In this document: positions 52,565 through 61,788 of the stretch, one piece after another
Numbering within the stretch: the first letter of the stretch is position 1
How the letters are laid out: every line of letters begins with the position of its first letter
Assembly: GCF_014698835.1 (NCBI RefSeq)
Contig: NZ_JACJTU010000014.1
Location: forward strand, 62,001-126,000
Direction of reading: 5' to 3'
Source: Nostoc paludosum FACHB-159
GTDB taxonomy: Bacteria > Cyanobacteriota > Cyanobacteriia > Cyanobacteriales > Nostocaceae
DNA: 64,000 bases
Program-made: the position numbers and the translations under genes
The notes under the pieces: generated by a model
Seen by the model: the letters and a program-made list of their open reading frames with translations, nothing else
Told to the model about the DNA's origin: nothing
The model's database searches: none

Positions 52565-53149
52565 ATGATTAATAAATTAGATGGTATGACCAATAATCTA
52601 GATGGAAAAGTTGATATTCCTCATGAGCATAGAAATATAACTGATTATGATGTGCCACAAGATTATGTAATCAAATTAGTAGAACATGATTTTATTAAAA
52701 CAAAATGGGTAGAAATTGAAATTTTGATGAAAAAGGCATTCCGCTATTCTAAATTTAATGAAGAATATAAACAAGAAGAACTTCCCCTAGAATACACATG
52801 GTCATCTGTAAATAACCCTTCTAGGCAAGGATTAAAACATCTAGTAGCGATGAATATGGAAGGTAAAATCTTAGGAGTCATCTTTGGTGTACCAACATAT
52901 AGATATGAAGATGAAATAAGTTGTGAGATTGGATGGTTTTTTACATCTGATGAATTAATTCCGAAAGCCAGGATAAAAATTGCTGATGAACTCTTCAAAA
53001 GAGTCCATGAGGAAGTGAGAAATGCTGGCTTTAAAGAAGTGGTAACTGACATCGGAACTCAGGCAGGCGCAAAATATTTGAGTAGAAAACATGGTTATTT
53101 ACATAGACCGTTGGAAAATAATACAAATAGATGGGTGAGATATTTATAA
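52565..53149 (+). CDS. GNAT-like N-acetyltransferase
   Basis: The 194-residue protein is AT-rich. Features of the GNAT fold include VAMNMEGKILGVIFGVPTYR (strand 4 and 5 area), EIGWFFTSDELIPKARIKIA, ELFKRVHEEVRNAGFKEVVT and GAKYLSRKHGYLHRPLENNT (motif B-like). The acetyl-CoA loop is poorly conserved, so the fold is a moderate call. It lies between an AMP-ligase remnant and a MATE exporter, which suggests a small biosynthetic locus now partly decayed. ATG 52565 lacks a good ribosome site. Confidence 0.6.
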   Translation: MINKLDGMTNNLDGKVDIPHEHRNITDYDVPQDYVIKLVEHDFIKTKWVEIEILMKKAFRYSKFNEEYKQEELPLEYTWSSVNNPSRQGLKHLVAMNMEGKILGVIFGVPTYRYEDEISCEIGWFFTSDELIPKARIKIADELFKRVHEEVRNAGFKEVVTDIGTQAGAKYLSRKHGYLHRPLENNTNRWVRYL

Positions 53150-53220
53150 TTTACATTTTTATAGCTGCGGAGAAATTTTGACGGCAATACCGCTCCTCCA
53201 TCACTCTGGCAAAAAAATTC

Positions 53221-54603
53221 ATGCTATATATGTTTAATTACATAAAAACGAACCAAGCCCTTATACGTCGTTTTTATCGGCTGGCTGCTGTCAATGTTTT
53301 GTCCAATCTGACAGAGCCTTTGGCTGGCTTAGTCTGTGTTGCGTTCTTAGGCCATCTTACAGAAATCCGTCATTTAGCAGGAGTGAGTTTGGCTACAGTT
53401 ATATTTAACTTTATTTACGAAAACTTCCTCTTTTTAAGGGTTTCAACTACAGCAGTAACATCTCAAGCTGTAGGAAGGAATGACCAAGAAGCAATATTAC
53501 TAGTAATACTGCGGAATGGGTTCATTGCTCTAGTATTGGGTGTTCTCATCTTGATGTTGCAGTATCCGATAGGATTGTTGGGGTTTCTTTTATTGAACGG
53601 TTCTCCAGAAGTTGAGTCTACTGGAATAGCGTATTTTTACACCCGGATTTGGGGAGCGCCTGCATTTTTGCTCAATTGTGTAATAATTGGCTGGTTTCTA
53701 GGACGCGAAGAAAATGGCAAGGTATTGCTGTTGACTATCGTTGGCAACGTCATTAATATTGTGCTGACTTACTACTCAATTATGCAGTGGAATTTGGGAA
53801 GTATGGGGGCAGGATTATCTCAAGCTAGTAGCGAGTATTTGATCTTATTAATAGGCGTAATTTTGGGGAGTCGCTCTTTCCAATGGCAAAGCTTGCAAAC
53901 AGCAATGCAGAAGTTTTGGGATTGGTCAGCTTTTAAAGATACTTTTATTCTCAATAGTGACCTATTGATTATGTCTTTCGTCTATATGTCCACTTGGACA
54001 GTCTTTTTTAATTTGAGTGCCACTTTGGGGACAGATATCTTAACAGTAAATAGCCTGCTCCAACAAGTAGTATTTCTGATTATGTTTTTAGTGGAAGGAA
54101 TAGGATTCACTACAGAGGCCCTAACCGGAAATTTTCAAGGTCAATCTACCAAAAATCAGTTATTACCTCTTTTACAGGTTTCGCTGTTCAGTAGTTTACT
54201 AGTTGGAGTTATCACATCAGGAGCGTGCATTCTGTTACCTGAGACTATATTTGGGTTGTTAACTAATCATAGTGAACTGATAGAGACAATTAAATACTAT
54301 GTATCTTGGTTATTCTTAGTCTTAAGCTGTTTTTCTGTAGCTTGGATTTTGGAGGGATATTTTGCAGGTTTAACCAAAAGTCAATCCTTGCGTAACAGTG
54401 CTTTGATAGCAACTTTATTGGGATTTGTACCTGTAGCTCTTTGCACTTGGTTCACTCATAATAATCATCTTTTGTGGTTGGCTACATCAGCATTTATGGC
54501 CACAAGAATGGTAGTACTTGCAGTTCAGTTACCAGAAACTTTGGAAGGTGACTCTATTGGCACCAGTCAATACCTGGATGTATCACAAGACTTGAGAAAA
54601 TAG
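53221..54603 (+). CDS. MATE-family multidrug/metabolite exporter
   Basis: The 460-residue protein has twelve hydrophobic segments. Key sequences: LAAVNVLSNLTEPLAGLVCV, FLGHLTEIRHLAGVSLATVI, VTSQAVGRNDQEAILLVILR (conserved GxxD/N in helix 2-3 region) and YFYTRIWGAPAFLLNCVIIG. It is a Na+- or H+-coupled exporter, located close to the GNAT gene 71 bases away and possibly co-transcribed. A MATE exporter is a usual part of small toxin/alkaloid clusters; the cargo is unknown. Confidence 0.88.
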   Translation: MLYMFNYIKTNQALIRRFYRLAAVNVLSNLTEPLAGLVCVAFLGHLTEIRHLAGVSLATVIFNFIYENFLFLRVSTTAVTSQAVGRNDQEAILLVILRNGFIALVLGVLILMLQYPIGLLGFLLLNGSPEVESTGIAYFYTRIWGAPAFLLNCVIIGWFLGREENGKVLLLTIVGNVINIVLTYYSIMQWNLGSMGAGLSQASSEYLILLIGVILGSRSFQWQSLQTAMQKFWDWSAFKDTFILNSDLLIMSFVYMSTWTVFFNLSATLGTDILTVNSLLQQVVFLIMFLVEGIGFTTEALTGNFQGQSTKNQLLPLLQVSLFSSLLVGVITSGACILLPETIFGLLTNHSELIETIKYYVSWLFLVLSCFSVAWILEGYFAGLTKSQSLRNSALIATLLGFVPVALCTWFTHNNHLLWLATSAFMATRMVVLAVQLPETLEGDSIGTSQYLDVSQDLRK

Positions 54604-55048
54604 CTTCAGAGAGCGACAATCATGGTAAAAGCAATCCAGGTAAAGGTTTGGGAGGCACAGACTCCTAGAAAAATTTGATTACTTATTGAGATAAACTGTT
54701 AGTAGACCGAAAAGTTTGGCGTTAGCGAAGCTCATCGAAGGTATCGCTCCATGATGAATGCCTGTATAAGTGGATTTTTGTTGAAAATTAGTGATTTTAA
54801 ATGTCAGTGTTGAATGGCTGAGTTGACCTTATAACATAAGTAAAGTTAATGAATTAGCCAAGTGTAAGAGTAAATCTGACACCAGAATATAATTATGCTG
54901 TGATTGCAGAGAATTTTGTCAAAGAGTTGCGTGAGAATTGACTTCTCTTCTTAATTCCCAATGTCCTATGCCCCATACTCAATGCCCCACTCCCCAATCA
55001 ATCCAATATGTACTAAAATCAAGGACTTGAGTCACAAAGAGAGCAATC
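54604..55048. other. Intergenic region with short repeats before gatA
   Basis: TAGTAGACCGAAAAGTTTGG CG at 54700-54722 matches the repeat at 51742. GTTAGCGAAGC...GGTATCGC is a partial palindrome. CAATGCCCC and CCCATACTC units follow at about 54958-54996. A minus-orientation or plus-strand coding-like fragment 54850-54942 is too short to support as a gene. Confidence 0.5.
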
Positions 55049-56509
55049 ATGGTATCCATCCGCGAGTTGCACGAACAGCTAGTAAAAAAAGAACGTTCTG
55101 CTGTTGAAATTACCCAAGAAGCTTTAGAGCGCATTCAAGCGTTAGAGCCGAAATTACACAGCTTTTTATGCGTGACGGCAGAACGGGCATTAGAGCAGGC
55201 GGGTACTGTGGATGCCAAAATCGCAGCGGGAGAACAAATTGGGCTGCTAGCAGGGATTCCTGTGGGGATTAAAGACAATTTGTGTACTAAGGGGATTCCT
55301 ACCACCTGCGGTTCCCGGATTTTGGAAAATTTTGTACCGCCTTATGAATCAACGGTGACACAAAAACTGGCAGATGCTGGGGCGGTGATGGTGGGTAAAA
55401 CCAACTTAGATGAGTTTGCGATGGGTAGTTCCACAGAAAACTCAGCCTACCAAGTTACGGCTAACCCTTGGGATTTGTCACGAGTTCCGGGTGGTTCTTC
55501 TGGTGGTTCCGCAGCAGCGGTAGCAGCTGAAGAATGTGTGGTTGCTCTCGGTTCTGATACTGGTGGTTCGATTCGCCAACCTGCGTCTTTCTGCGGTGTT
55601 GTGGGGATGAAACCAACTTACGGTTTGGTTTCGCGTTATGGTTTGGTGGCTTATGCTTCGTCTTTAGATCAAATTGGCCCATTTGGAAACACAGTAGAAG
55701 ATGCTGCGATATTATTGAACGCGATCGCAGGTTACGATCCCAAAGATTCCACTAGCCTCAAAGTTCCCATTCCCAACTACGCTGCTAGCTTAAAACCAGA
55801 CTTTAAACCAAGAGGCCAGCTCAGAATTGGCATCATTAAAGAAACTTTTGGCGAAGGTCTAGATTCTGTAGTAGAACAAGCTGTTACTAAAGCAGTTGAC
55901 CAACTACAAAGTTTGGGAGCAGAAATTCATATAATTTCCTGTCCGCGCTTTCGCTATGGCTTACCTACTTACTACATCATCGCTCCATCAGAAGCCTCAG
56001 CTAACCTAGCTCGTTACGATGGCGTTAAATACGGTTACCGCGCTGCTGATGCCGATAATCTGCTATCAATGTACACTCGTACCCGTGCCACTGGCTTTGG
56101 CACAGAAGTCAAACGCCGGATTATGATCGGCACTTATGCGCTTTCGGCTGGCTATTACGACGCCTATTACTTGAAAGCTCAAAAAGTCCGCACACTGATT
56201 AAGCAAGACTTTGAAAGGGCTTTTGGTAAGGTTGATGTGTTAGTTTGTCCCACATCTCCCACTACAGCATTCAAAGCAGGGGAAAAAACCACTGACCCCT
56301 TAAGTATGTATTTAAATGACTTAATGACTATTCCCGTAAATCTTGCTGGTTTACCTAGCTTAAGTTTGCCATGTGGTTTTGACGAGCAAGGGTTACCCAT
56401 AGGATTACAGCTAATTGGTAATGTCCTAAGAGAAGACCAACTTTTTCAAGTAGCTCATGCTTATGAGCAATCAACTAATTGGCATCTGCGTAAACCGCAA
56501 ATATCTTGA
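55049..56509 (+). CDS. gatA: Asp-tRNA(Asn)/Glu-tRNA(Gln) amidotransferase subunit A
   Basis: The 486-residue glutaminase subunit of GatCAB has the amidase signature with Ser-cisSer-Lys triad: Lys in GIPVGIKDN, cis-Ser in [12 protein letters not shown] and the nucleophile Ser in [14 protein letters not shown]. The C-terminal region carries [13 protein letters not shown]. It supplies ammonia for making Gln-tRNA(Gln), essential since cyanobacteria lack GlnRS. The gene stands alone, without gatB or gatC in the window, as usual in these genomes. Confidence 0.97.
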   Translation: MVSIRELHEQLVKKERSAVEITQEALERIQALEPKLHSFLCVTAERALEQAGTVDAKIAAGEQIGLLAGIPVGIKDNLCTKGIPTTCGSRILENFVPPYESTVTQKLADAGAVMVGKTNLDEFAMGSSTENSAYQVTANPWDLSRVPGGSSGGSAAAVAAEECVVALGSDTGGSIRQPASFCGVVGMKPTYGLVSRYGLVAYASSLDQIGPFGNTVEDAAILLNAIAGYDPKDSTSLKVPIPNYAASLKPDFKPRGQLRIGIIKETFGEGLDSVVEQAVTKAVDQLQSLGAEIHIISCPRFRYGLPTYYIIAPSEASANLARYDGVKYGYRAADADNLLSMYTRTRATGFGTEVKRRIMIGTYALSAGYYDAYYLKAQKVRTLIKQDFERAFGKVDVLVCPTSPTTAFKAGEKTTDPLSMYLNDLMTIPVNLAGLPSLSLPCGFDEQGLPIGLQLIGNVLREDQLFQVAHAYEQSTNWHLRKPQIS

Positions 56510-56514
56510 AAAGT

Positions 56515-56662
56515 GGGCATGGGGCATGGAGAAGAGGTGTGGGAGGTCTGGGAGGTGTGGGAGGAAGAAGAGGAAGCATAAATTCTCTTTCTACCCACAC
56601 TCCGTCATCTCCCTCATCTCTTCATCCCCGCGTTCCCACGTCCCCGCGTCTCCCCATCTCCC
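56515..56662. repeat. G-rich/C-rich dispersed hairpin repeat between gatA and a RodZ-like gene
   Basis: GGGCATGGGGCATGGAGAAG, then GTGGGAGGTCTGGGAGG and ACTCCGTCATCTCCCTC with CCCCGCGTTCCCACG. This is a variant of the same family but lacks the clear AAGAAATCTTT centre (reads AAGAAGAGGAAGC). Confidence 0.65.
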
Positions 56663-57118
56663 TCACTGATTACTAACTAGCGACTGCTGATTGTTATCTT
56701 CTGGAGTCACCGATTCAGCTGTAAGGCGCGGATTTAGTGTATGAAGAAGACCAGCAGATGCACTTACTAATAATAAAATATAGGTCAAAACAAGAGGTAT
56801 GTATGTATTTCGTTTTTTATCTAAATTTTTATGAGTATTTTTACAGTCTTGCCGGACAACATTAATTATCAGCATGTGCGATAAAGTATTTCCATCTAGT
56901 CCTAAGGCATCTCCATAACGACGGATGAATCCTTGAAGAAAAATAGGCTCTGGTAGTTCTTCAAATCGCTCATGTTCTAATGCTTCCAAAACGCCTAATC
57001 GAATCATTGTTTTTTCACTTATTTCTTCGATGCGTATGGATTTTTGTTGTCTTACTTGTCGCAAGTGTGTGCTGATTTCCTTTAGTTGCTCTAGTTGAGC
57101 TTCGTTTAAGGGTGTCAC
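56663..57118 (-). CDS. RodZ-like helix-turn-helix membrane protein
   Basis: The 151-residue protein has the RodZ-type HTH (LEQLKEISTHLRQVRQQKSI, RIEEISEKTMIRLGVLEALE, EEPEPIFLQGFIRRYGDALG with slight variation) and a single TM (IPLVLTYILLLVSASAGLLH). The large extracytoplasmic domain of RodZ is absent, so it is a shortened form common in cyanobacteria, likely linked to cell shape or to MreB. Its tail, NNQQSLVSNQ, reaches into repeat DNA. Confidence 0.82.
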   Translation of the reverse strand: MTPLNEAQLEQLKEISTHLRQVRQQKSIRIEEISEKTMIRLGVLEALEHERFEELPEPIFLQGFIRRYGDALGLDGNTLSHMLIINVVRQDCKNTHKNLDKKRNTYIPLVLTYILLLVSASAGLLHTLNPRLTAESVTPEDNNQQSLVSNQ

Positions 57119-57317
57119 GGTCTTCTCCTAGTATGGGCTAATTCTACTTTCATTGATGAAGACTTAAACTTGCATACGTAAATTTACTAAATATTTGATT
57201 TTTAGATAATTTTTTTTCATTATTGCTTAATCGTTCATTTTAAAATGCTAAAGCACTTATAGTAAGTATTTTTTCTGTTATAATAAATACTCAAAAAATC
57301 AAAAAAATCAAGCATGA

Positions 57318-58208
57318 ATGGACAACAAGCTGCAATTTGTAATACCAGTATTTACACGGCTGCTACTTTGGGCTGGGATAATTACAGCGTTTATCTACTT
57401 GGGTATCTGTCTATTTCTTTTTATTAGCCAAACTCGATTTATTTTCTTTCCTACTGCTGTTCTTGAAAAGACACCAGAGTTTTTTAATCTCACTTACGAA
57501 GAGATTTGGTTACCTGTAGCTCTTAAAACAGGTAAGATAGAGCACATTCATGGTTGGTGGATAAAAGCTGAGCAACCAAATGCTAAGGTGTTGCTATATT
57601 TGCACGGCAACGGTATTAATATTGGCGCAAATGTAGCTCATGCTAATCGATTTTACCAGTTAGGATTTTCGGTCTTGCTGATTGATTATCGGGGTTATGG
57701 CCGCAGTGAAGGTTCTTTCCCCAATGAAAAGCGGGTTTATGAGGATGCAGCCACAGCTTGGAATTACTTGCTACAACAACAAATTCCACCAAAGCAAATT
57801 TTTATTTATGGTCATTCTTTAGGGGGTGCAATAGCTATTGATTTAGCAGTGAAACACCCAGAAGCTGCTGGTTTAATTGTCGAAAGCTCTTTTACATCCA
57901 TCCGCGAATTGATTGCTTATCGAAAAAAGTTTGGCATGTTTCCTGTAGATTTAATTTTGACGCAGCGGTTTGAATCAATTCAAAAATTGCCCAATTTAAA
58001 AGTACCTGTTTTATTCATTCATGGCGTTGCCGATTCGGCTGTACCTTCTTTCATGAGCCAAAAACTTTATGCTGCTGCTCCCGAACCAAAGCAATTATTT
58101 TTAGTTCCAGCTGCGGAGCATAATAATACCGCAGTAATCGCAGGTTCACAATATTTGCAATTGGTAGAGTCTTTTGTTGAACAAGTCTTGACAGTAAATA
58201 AAGTATAA
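57318..58208 (+). CDS. Membrane-anchored alpha/beta hydrolase (S33/BEM46-like)
   Basis: The 296-residue protein has an N-terminal TM (LLLWAGIITAFIYLGICLFL) and a hydrolase domain: the FFPT motif of the family (QTRFIFFPTAV), YLHGNGINIG (oxyanion hole), DYRGYGRSEG, nucleophile Ser in YGHSLGGAIA, acid Asp in FIHGVADSAVP and His in PAAEHNNT. It belongs to the BEM46/YfhR group, with an unknown ester or peptide substrate. Confidence 0.9.
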   Translation: MDNKLQFVIPVFTRLLLWAGIITAFIYLGICLFLFISQTRFIFFPTAVLEKTPEFFNLTYEEIWLPVALKTGKIEHIHGWWIKAEQPNAKVLLYLHGNGINIGANVAHANRFYQLGFSVLLIDYRGYGRSEGSFPNEKRVYEDAATAWNYLLQQQIPPKQIFIYGHSLGGAIAIDLAVKHPEAAGLIVESSFTSIRELIAYRKKFGMFPVDLILTQRFESIQKLPNLKVPVLFIHGVADSAVPSFMSQKLYAAAPEPKQLFLVPAAEHNNTAVIAGSQYLQLVESFVEQVLTVNKV

Positions 58209-58569
58209 CTTCTAATAGAGTTTTAGATTTTAGATTAGGATTATTTGAGTGCATCTGGCTTGATGCGATCGCGTTTAATATCAAGTCTCATTAAACACTT
58301 ACAGCACATTGGAAAGCCGTGAGGTACAGATAATCGTAGGGGCGTATAGCTATGCATACGTGTCAACTTCAGGTAGAAGCCACCAAGGCTAGCTTCTACA
58401 GACTTTTTTTCTCTGCGTTGTGTCAAAGATGGAGTGATAACGTAGACGCGGAGCGGCTTGCCGCAGGCTACCGCAAAGTACGCTAAGGACACAAAGGAAG
58501 AAAAGAAAGAAATGATAGAAGTTACTACGATTCTAACATTCTGAATTCTGAATTCTGAATTCTCTTGCA
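58209..58569. repeat. Palindromic hairpin, dispersed repeat and TGAATTC array
   Basis: GTAGGGGCGTATAGCTATGC ATACG (58336-58360) is a truncated member of the GTAGGGGCG palindromes; CGTAGACGCGGAGCGGCTTG with CCGCAGGCTACCGC (58441-58473) is a short dispersed repeat; CTGAATTCTGAATTCTGAATTC (58541-58562) is a heptamer array ending next to the minus-strand gene. Confidence 0.8.
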
Positions 58570-58968
58570 TTATGGTAATTTATAACTAGCAATACGCAGA
58601 TTTAATTTACCTTTGCTGGGATTTTGGCTGAATATAAATGCGCCTTCTTCTGTTTCACGAGTAGATATAAAGTCAATTTGTTGTTCTCCTGATTCTGCAA
58701 CTTCGCCATCAATTACTAACTCAGCAATAATTTGAACCGACTCGGCTGTGTCTCCTCCAGTATTTACGACTTCAAAGGGTACATAAAATTGCCCATCAAT
58801 TTCCCGAATAGCTTCTTTTTTACTGACAGAAATAATAGGAGGTTGGTTTTTTTCGTTTAGCCAAGTGTAGCCTACCAAACTTACAATAATGGCTAAAATA
58901 AACGAGGCGATAGTGAATGTCACCCATTCAGCAAGGGAACGCTTTGGTTTTTCTTCTGTTTTAGTCAT
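58570..58968 (-). CDS. TIGR02588 family protein
   Basis: The 132-residue protein has one N-terminal TM (LAEWVTFTIASFILAIIVSL) and a small beta-domain (VPFEVVNTGGDTAESVQIIA, ELVIDGEV), typical of the hypothetical family TIGR02588. Its start overlaps the upstream TIGR02587 gene by ATGA, and the two always occur together in other bacteria as I recall. Likely a membrane complex of unknown function. Confidence 0.85.
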   Translation of the reverse strand: MTKTEEKPKRSLAEWVTFTIASFILAIIVSLVGYTWLNEKNQPPIISVSKKEAIREIDGQFYVPFEVVNTGGDTAESVQIIAELVIDGEVAESGEQQIDFISTRETEEGAFIFSQNPSKGKLNLRIASYKLP

Positions 58969-59849
58969 ATCGCTAACCTACCGGCTGCACCGCCAATGGT
59001 TGCAGGTAAACCTAACATTAAGGTGTGATCTAACCACATTGTCCACGGGTCGCTAAAAGTCAACTTTTGAAAAAACCACAGCATGAAAGCGCCTGCTAGT
59101 AGTGATACTAGATAAGACATGATGGTTTCGCTAGATGGCCTTTGAAAAATTCCTTTTTGCTGTCTTCGCTTTCGCTGGTCAGAAAAGCCTGCCTGAAATA
59201 CTATGCCGTAGGAAATCAGCAAAGATGCGGCGATGATTGCCAATTCCCAAAGCGGTGAAGCGGCGGCGGCTAACATGGTAATTTCATCTGTTGGGGCAAT
59301 GTTAAATGCAATGACGATCGCACCAATTAGGGTTGCACCTATATCTGCTAAGGTGGCGTCTATTTGGTTGTCGTTTTTGTTCGCTTCATCATATTTTGCA
59401 GGTGGTGTTTCCTTGTCATCGTCGTTTCTGGTATCTCCCAAAAACTGGTTGGCTAATGCTACGCCAAGAGTGAAAGGTACACTTTCAAAGATAATTTTAC
59501 CTAAAGATTCTCTCAGGGAAGTTTCTAGCGTCAATTCTCGCAATAGTAGCAGCACAAAGGTAGAGCAAGTTATTCCGATCGCTATTGCTTCTATGGTATC
59601 CATTGCGGCTTGTTGAGCTTGCCAAGTATATCTGCGTTTGCGAAAACCTTCTGTTTGATTGAGCAAGAAAACCACAATAAACATCAGTGCGATCGCCATC
59701 ATCATCAGTTGTGGTTTTGCCAGCGAGCCAATCCACCATACCTCCATTGTATACAGCAAAGGTATGCCAAATAAAAAACCTCCACACGCACCCCGAATGA
59801 TGTCATTAATCTCACTTCTCCAGACGTTTTTATGACGTTTTGTTGCCAC
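58965..59849 (-). CDS. TIGR02587 family integral membrane protein
   Basis: The 294-residue protein has about seven or eight membrane helices; diagnostic features include GACGGFLFGIPLLYTMEVWW, NQTEGFRKR, SVPFTLGVALANQFLG and ASPLWELAIIAASLLISYGI. It is translationally coupled by a four-base overlap to TIGR02588. The first gene of a two-gene operon with unknown function. Confidence 0.88.
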   Translation of the reverse strand: MATKRHKNVWRSEINDIIRGACGGFLFGIPLLYTMEVWWIGSLAKPQLMMMAIALMFIVVFLLNQTEGFRKRRYTWQAQQAAMDTIEAIAIGITCSTFVLLLLRELTLETSLRESLGKIIFESVPFTLGVALANQFLGDTRNDDDKETPPAKYDEANKNDNQIDATLADIGATLIGAIVIAFNIAPTDEITMLAAAASPLWELAIIAASLLISYGIVFQAGFSDQRKRRQQKGIFQRPSSETIMSYLVSLLAGAFMLWFFQKLTFSDPWTMWLDHTLMLGLPATIGGAAGRLAI

Positions 59850-59944
59850 TCCTTGACTTTCCTTTTGTTAAAAATTTGCTTTATATAAAAATTGCCAAAG
59901 CAATACCTACATATCTGGCTTCTTAAGCAACATATAAATCAGCG

Positions 59945-59972
59945 ATAGGGGCGTATAGTTGTACGCCCCTAC
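59945..59972. repeat. Short hairpin TAGGGGCGTA...TACGCCCCTA
   Basis: TAGGGGCGTA, loop TAGTTG, TACGCCCCTA. It is a diverged member of the GTAGGGGCG palindrome family (35572, 42528, 58336). It is in the 342-bp region between TIGR02587 and csbD, otherwise without a gene and containing the csbD promoter. Confidence 0.8.
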
Positions 59973-60191
59973 ATATCTATCTGCTGATTGCATTCTGGCT
60001 TTTTCTTCAAGATATATAAGTTTTATTCATTGATTATTCATATTTTACACTAAATAGTGCTGCCCCATTTGGCACCCATCTCAAGATACTAGACTTTATG
60101 TAATTTTTCTCTCCTTTGAAGGAAGTAAAAAACAATACATTACTAATAAATTTAGTAGTAGCTTAATCAACTACAAGCCGGAGATAAAACC

Positions 60192-60374
60192 ATGAGTGCC
60201 GAAAAAAGAATCGAAGCTACAGCAAAAAATATTGAAGGAAAAATTCAAGAGGTTGTGGGTGAATTAACTGGCAACCCTCAGGATAAAGTTGAAGGACAAG
60301 CAAAGCAAGCCGAAGCTGAAGGTATTCACGTTGTCGAAAACATCAAAGATGAAATCAAGAAGGCTTTAAGCTAG
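60192..60374 (+). CDS. CsbD-family stress protein
   Basis: The 60-residue helical, Lys/Glu-rich protein MSAEKRIEATAKNIEGKIQE has GNPQDKVEGQAKQAE, the CsbD core. CsbD-like proteins are induced by general stress in many bacteria; the function is unknown. Its terminator is located at 60440. Confidence 0.92.
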   Translation: MSAEKRIEATAKNIEGKIQEVVGELTGNPQDKVEGQAKQAEAEGIHVVENIKDEIKKALS

Positions 60375-60439
60375 TTTAGCTACTGCAATGTAAATCGTAA
60401 TTTTAGTGCTGATTTATTACTGATAGTCTGACATTAATT

Positions 60440-60470
60440 ACTCCACTAATTTTGGAAAGTGGAGTTTTTG
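60440..60470 (+). terminator. Rho-independent terminator of csbD-like gene
   Basis: ACTCCACT, loop AATTTTGGAA, AGTGGAGT, then TTTTG. The 8-bp stem lies about 66 bases after the stop. Confidence 0.85.
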
Positions 60471-60533
60471 TATTGGGGCAAAATTGGCTAAAAGCTTGGC
60501 TCCAATCATAATTTTTGTAGCAATTCGATTCAA

Positions 60534-60821
60534 TTAATAAGTGGCACGACCAGCCACTAAATTCCATATAAAGATAGCGATGATTGCACCAATTATGGCG
60601 ACAATTATACCAGGGATGCTGAGGGATGCAGCAGCTAATTGAAATCTACCCGTCTCTAAAAGAGTAACTAAAATTCCGCCAATTACAGCACCTACGATAC
60701 CTAGTACCATAGTTGCAACGATTCCACCACCTTGACGACCGGGATAGATAGCTTTTGCTATGGCTCCGGCAATCAAACCCAGAATTACCCAAGCAATAAT
60801 GTTCAGCATAAATTTATCCAT
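60534..60821 (-). CDS. GlsB/YeaQ/YmgE-type stress-response membrane protein
   Basis: The 95-residue protein has three hydrophobic helices and the transglycosylase-associated family core NIIAWVILGLIAGAIAKAIY, PGRQGGG and TMVLGIVGAVIGG. Start at ATG 60821 or at ATG 60809 (MLNIIAW) cannot be decided. Convergent with the CsbD gene, both of the general-stress type. Confidence 0.88.
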   Translation of the reverse strand: MDKFMLNIIAWVILGLIAGAIAKAIYPGRQGGGIVATMVLGIVGAVIGGILVTLLETGRFQLAAASLSIPGIIVAIIGAIIAIFIWNLVAGRATY

Positions 60822-61170
60822 CAGAAAAGTTAATAACTAGCTTAGAAATTACAATACTGTTTTCCTTCTACCATAAGATATAGGTATTCAACTCAAGCTT
60901 AGTTAGTGTACTTTCTTTGAATCTAAGGTTATTAGCAAGCAATAGCTAAGTTTTTGGTAATAAAAGTGTAACTTTTATTGCTAATACTGACTTATATCAT
61001 GTTCGGCAAAATAGTTATAATTAAATCTCACGCAAAGGCGCAAAGGCGCAAAGAAGTCTACAAAATTTTTATCGTAACTAATTAGACGAACCTGATATTA
61101 TCTAGTAATTTGCTTGATTTTTGAACTTTATTTACTCCTGTATAGGAGTCGAGCATCAGCCTTTTCAAGT
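60822..61170. other. Intergenic region with GGCGCAAA repeat and a TATAGGAGTC end
   Basis: CACGCAAAGGCGCAAAGGCG CAAAG (61029-61053) is the same STRR as at 15143. ACTCCT-GTAT-AGGAGT at 61134-61149 is a short palindrome whose right part matches the left end of the MITE at 52103. No gene is seen. Confidence 0.55.
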
Positions 61171-61716
61171 TCAAATTTTTTGTAGATATTCAGGTGGCAC
61201 ACTATCCACCAACCAAACACCATTATCAGAACAATAAAAAATGTAACCAGCCTGATGCATTGCCGCAGCATCTACGATAAAAACTGCTGGTTTCCCATGT
61301 CTTGCTCCCACATTGTGGGCTGTAGCTATATCTTTCGACAAATGAACGTGGTGACGGGACATTTTGCAAAGTCCTGTTTTCAGAATTGAATCTACAGATT
61401 TGTGTCCCGTACCGTGATAAAGCCGATCTGGGGGAGTAATAGGTTCTAATTGTAAATCGATTTCTACACTATGTCCTTGATTAGCACGAATCATAGTACC
61501 TGTAGAGTCAAAAGAAAAGCGTTGTTTATCGTTAGATGCAACTACTAACTCTAATTCTTGACGGCTAATGGGAAACTTGTTTTTCGCACAAGCTGTAAGT
61601 AGTTTATCAACAGCAACCCAACCACCGGGAGCAAGTTCAATTCCAATTGCATCTGGCGTGTGTCGCAGATATTTGCTGAGATATTTGCTGATTTTGATGA
61701 GTCGAGGATCGCTCAT
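61171..61716 (-). CDS. kptA: RNA 2'-phosphotransferase Tpt1/KptA
   Basis: Transfers the internal 2'-phosphate of RNA to NAD+, giving ADP-ribose 1''-2'' cyclic phosphate. The 181-residue protein has the family motifs ISKYLSKYLRHTPDAIGIEL, RFSFDSTGTMIRANQGHSVE, LYHGTGHKSVDSIL and RHHVHLSKDIATAHNVGARH, with the catalytic Arg-His-Arg-like set. Bacteria lack the eukaryotic tRNA splicing intermediate, so the biological substrate is open. NAD use is notable since an NAD operon is present at 30-35 kb, but no functional link is implied. Confidence 0.95.
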   Translation of the reverse strand: MSDPRLIKISKYLSKYLRHTPDAIGIELAPGGWVAVDKLLTACAKNKFPISRQELELVVASNDKQRFSFDSTGTMIRANQGHSVEIDLQLEPITPPDRLYHGTGHKSVDSILKTGLCKMSRHHVHLSKDIATAHNVGARHGKPAVFIVDAAAMHQAGYIFYCSDNGVWLVDSVPPEYLQKI

Positions 61717-61788
61717 TTAATTGTGGTTGGGATTATTTATACTACAGTTTTATATTTATATACTACATGAAAATTTTAGCTAATAGTT

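Noticed and set aside
54850..54942. Coding-like fragment VRVNLTPEYNYAVIAENFVK
   Set aside because: Only about 29 codons, preceded by a stop and without initiator or ribosome site; no family recognised.
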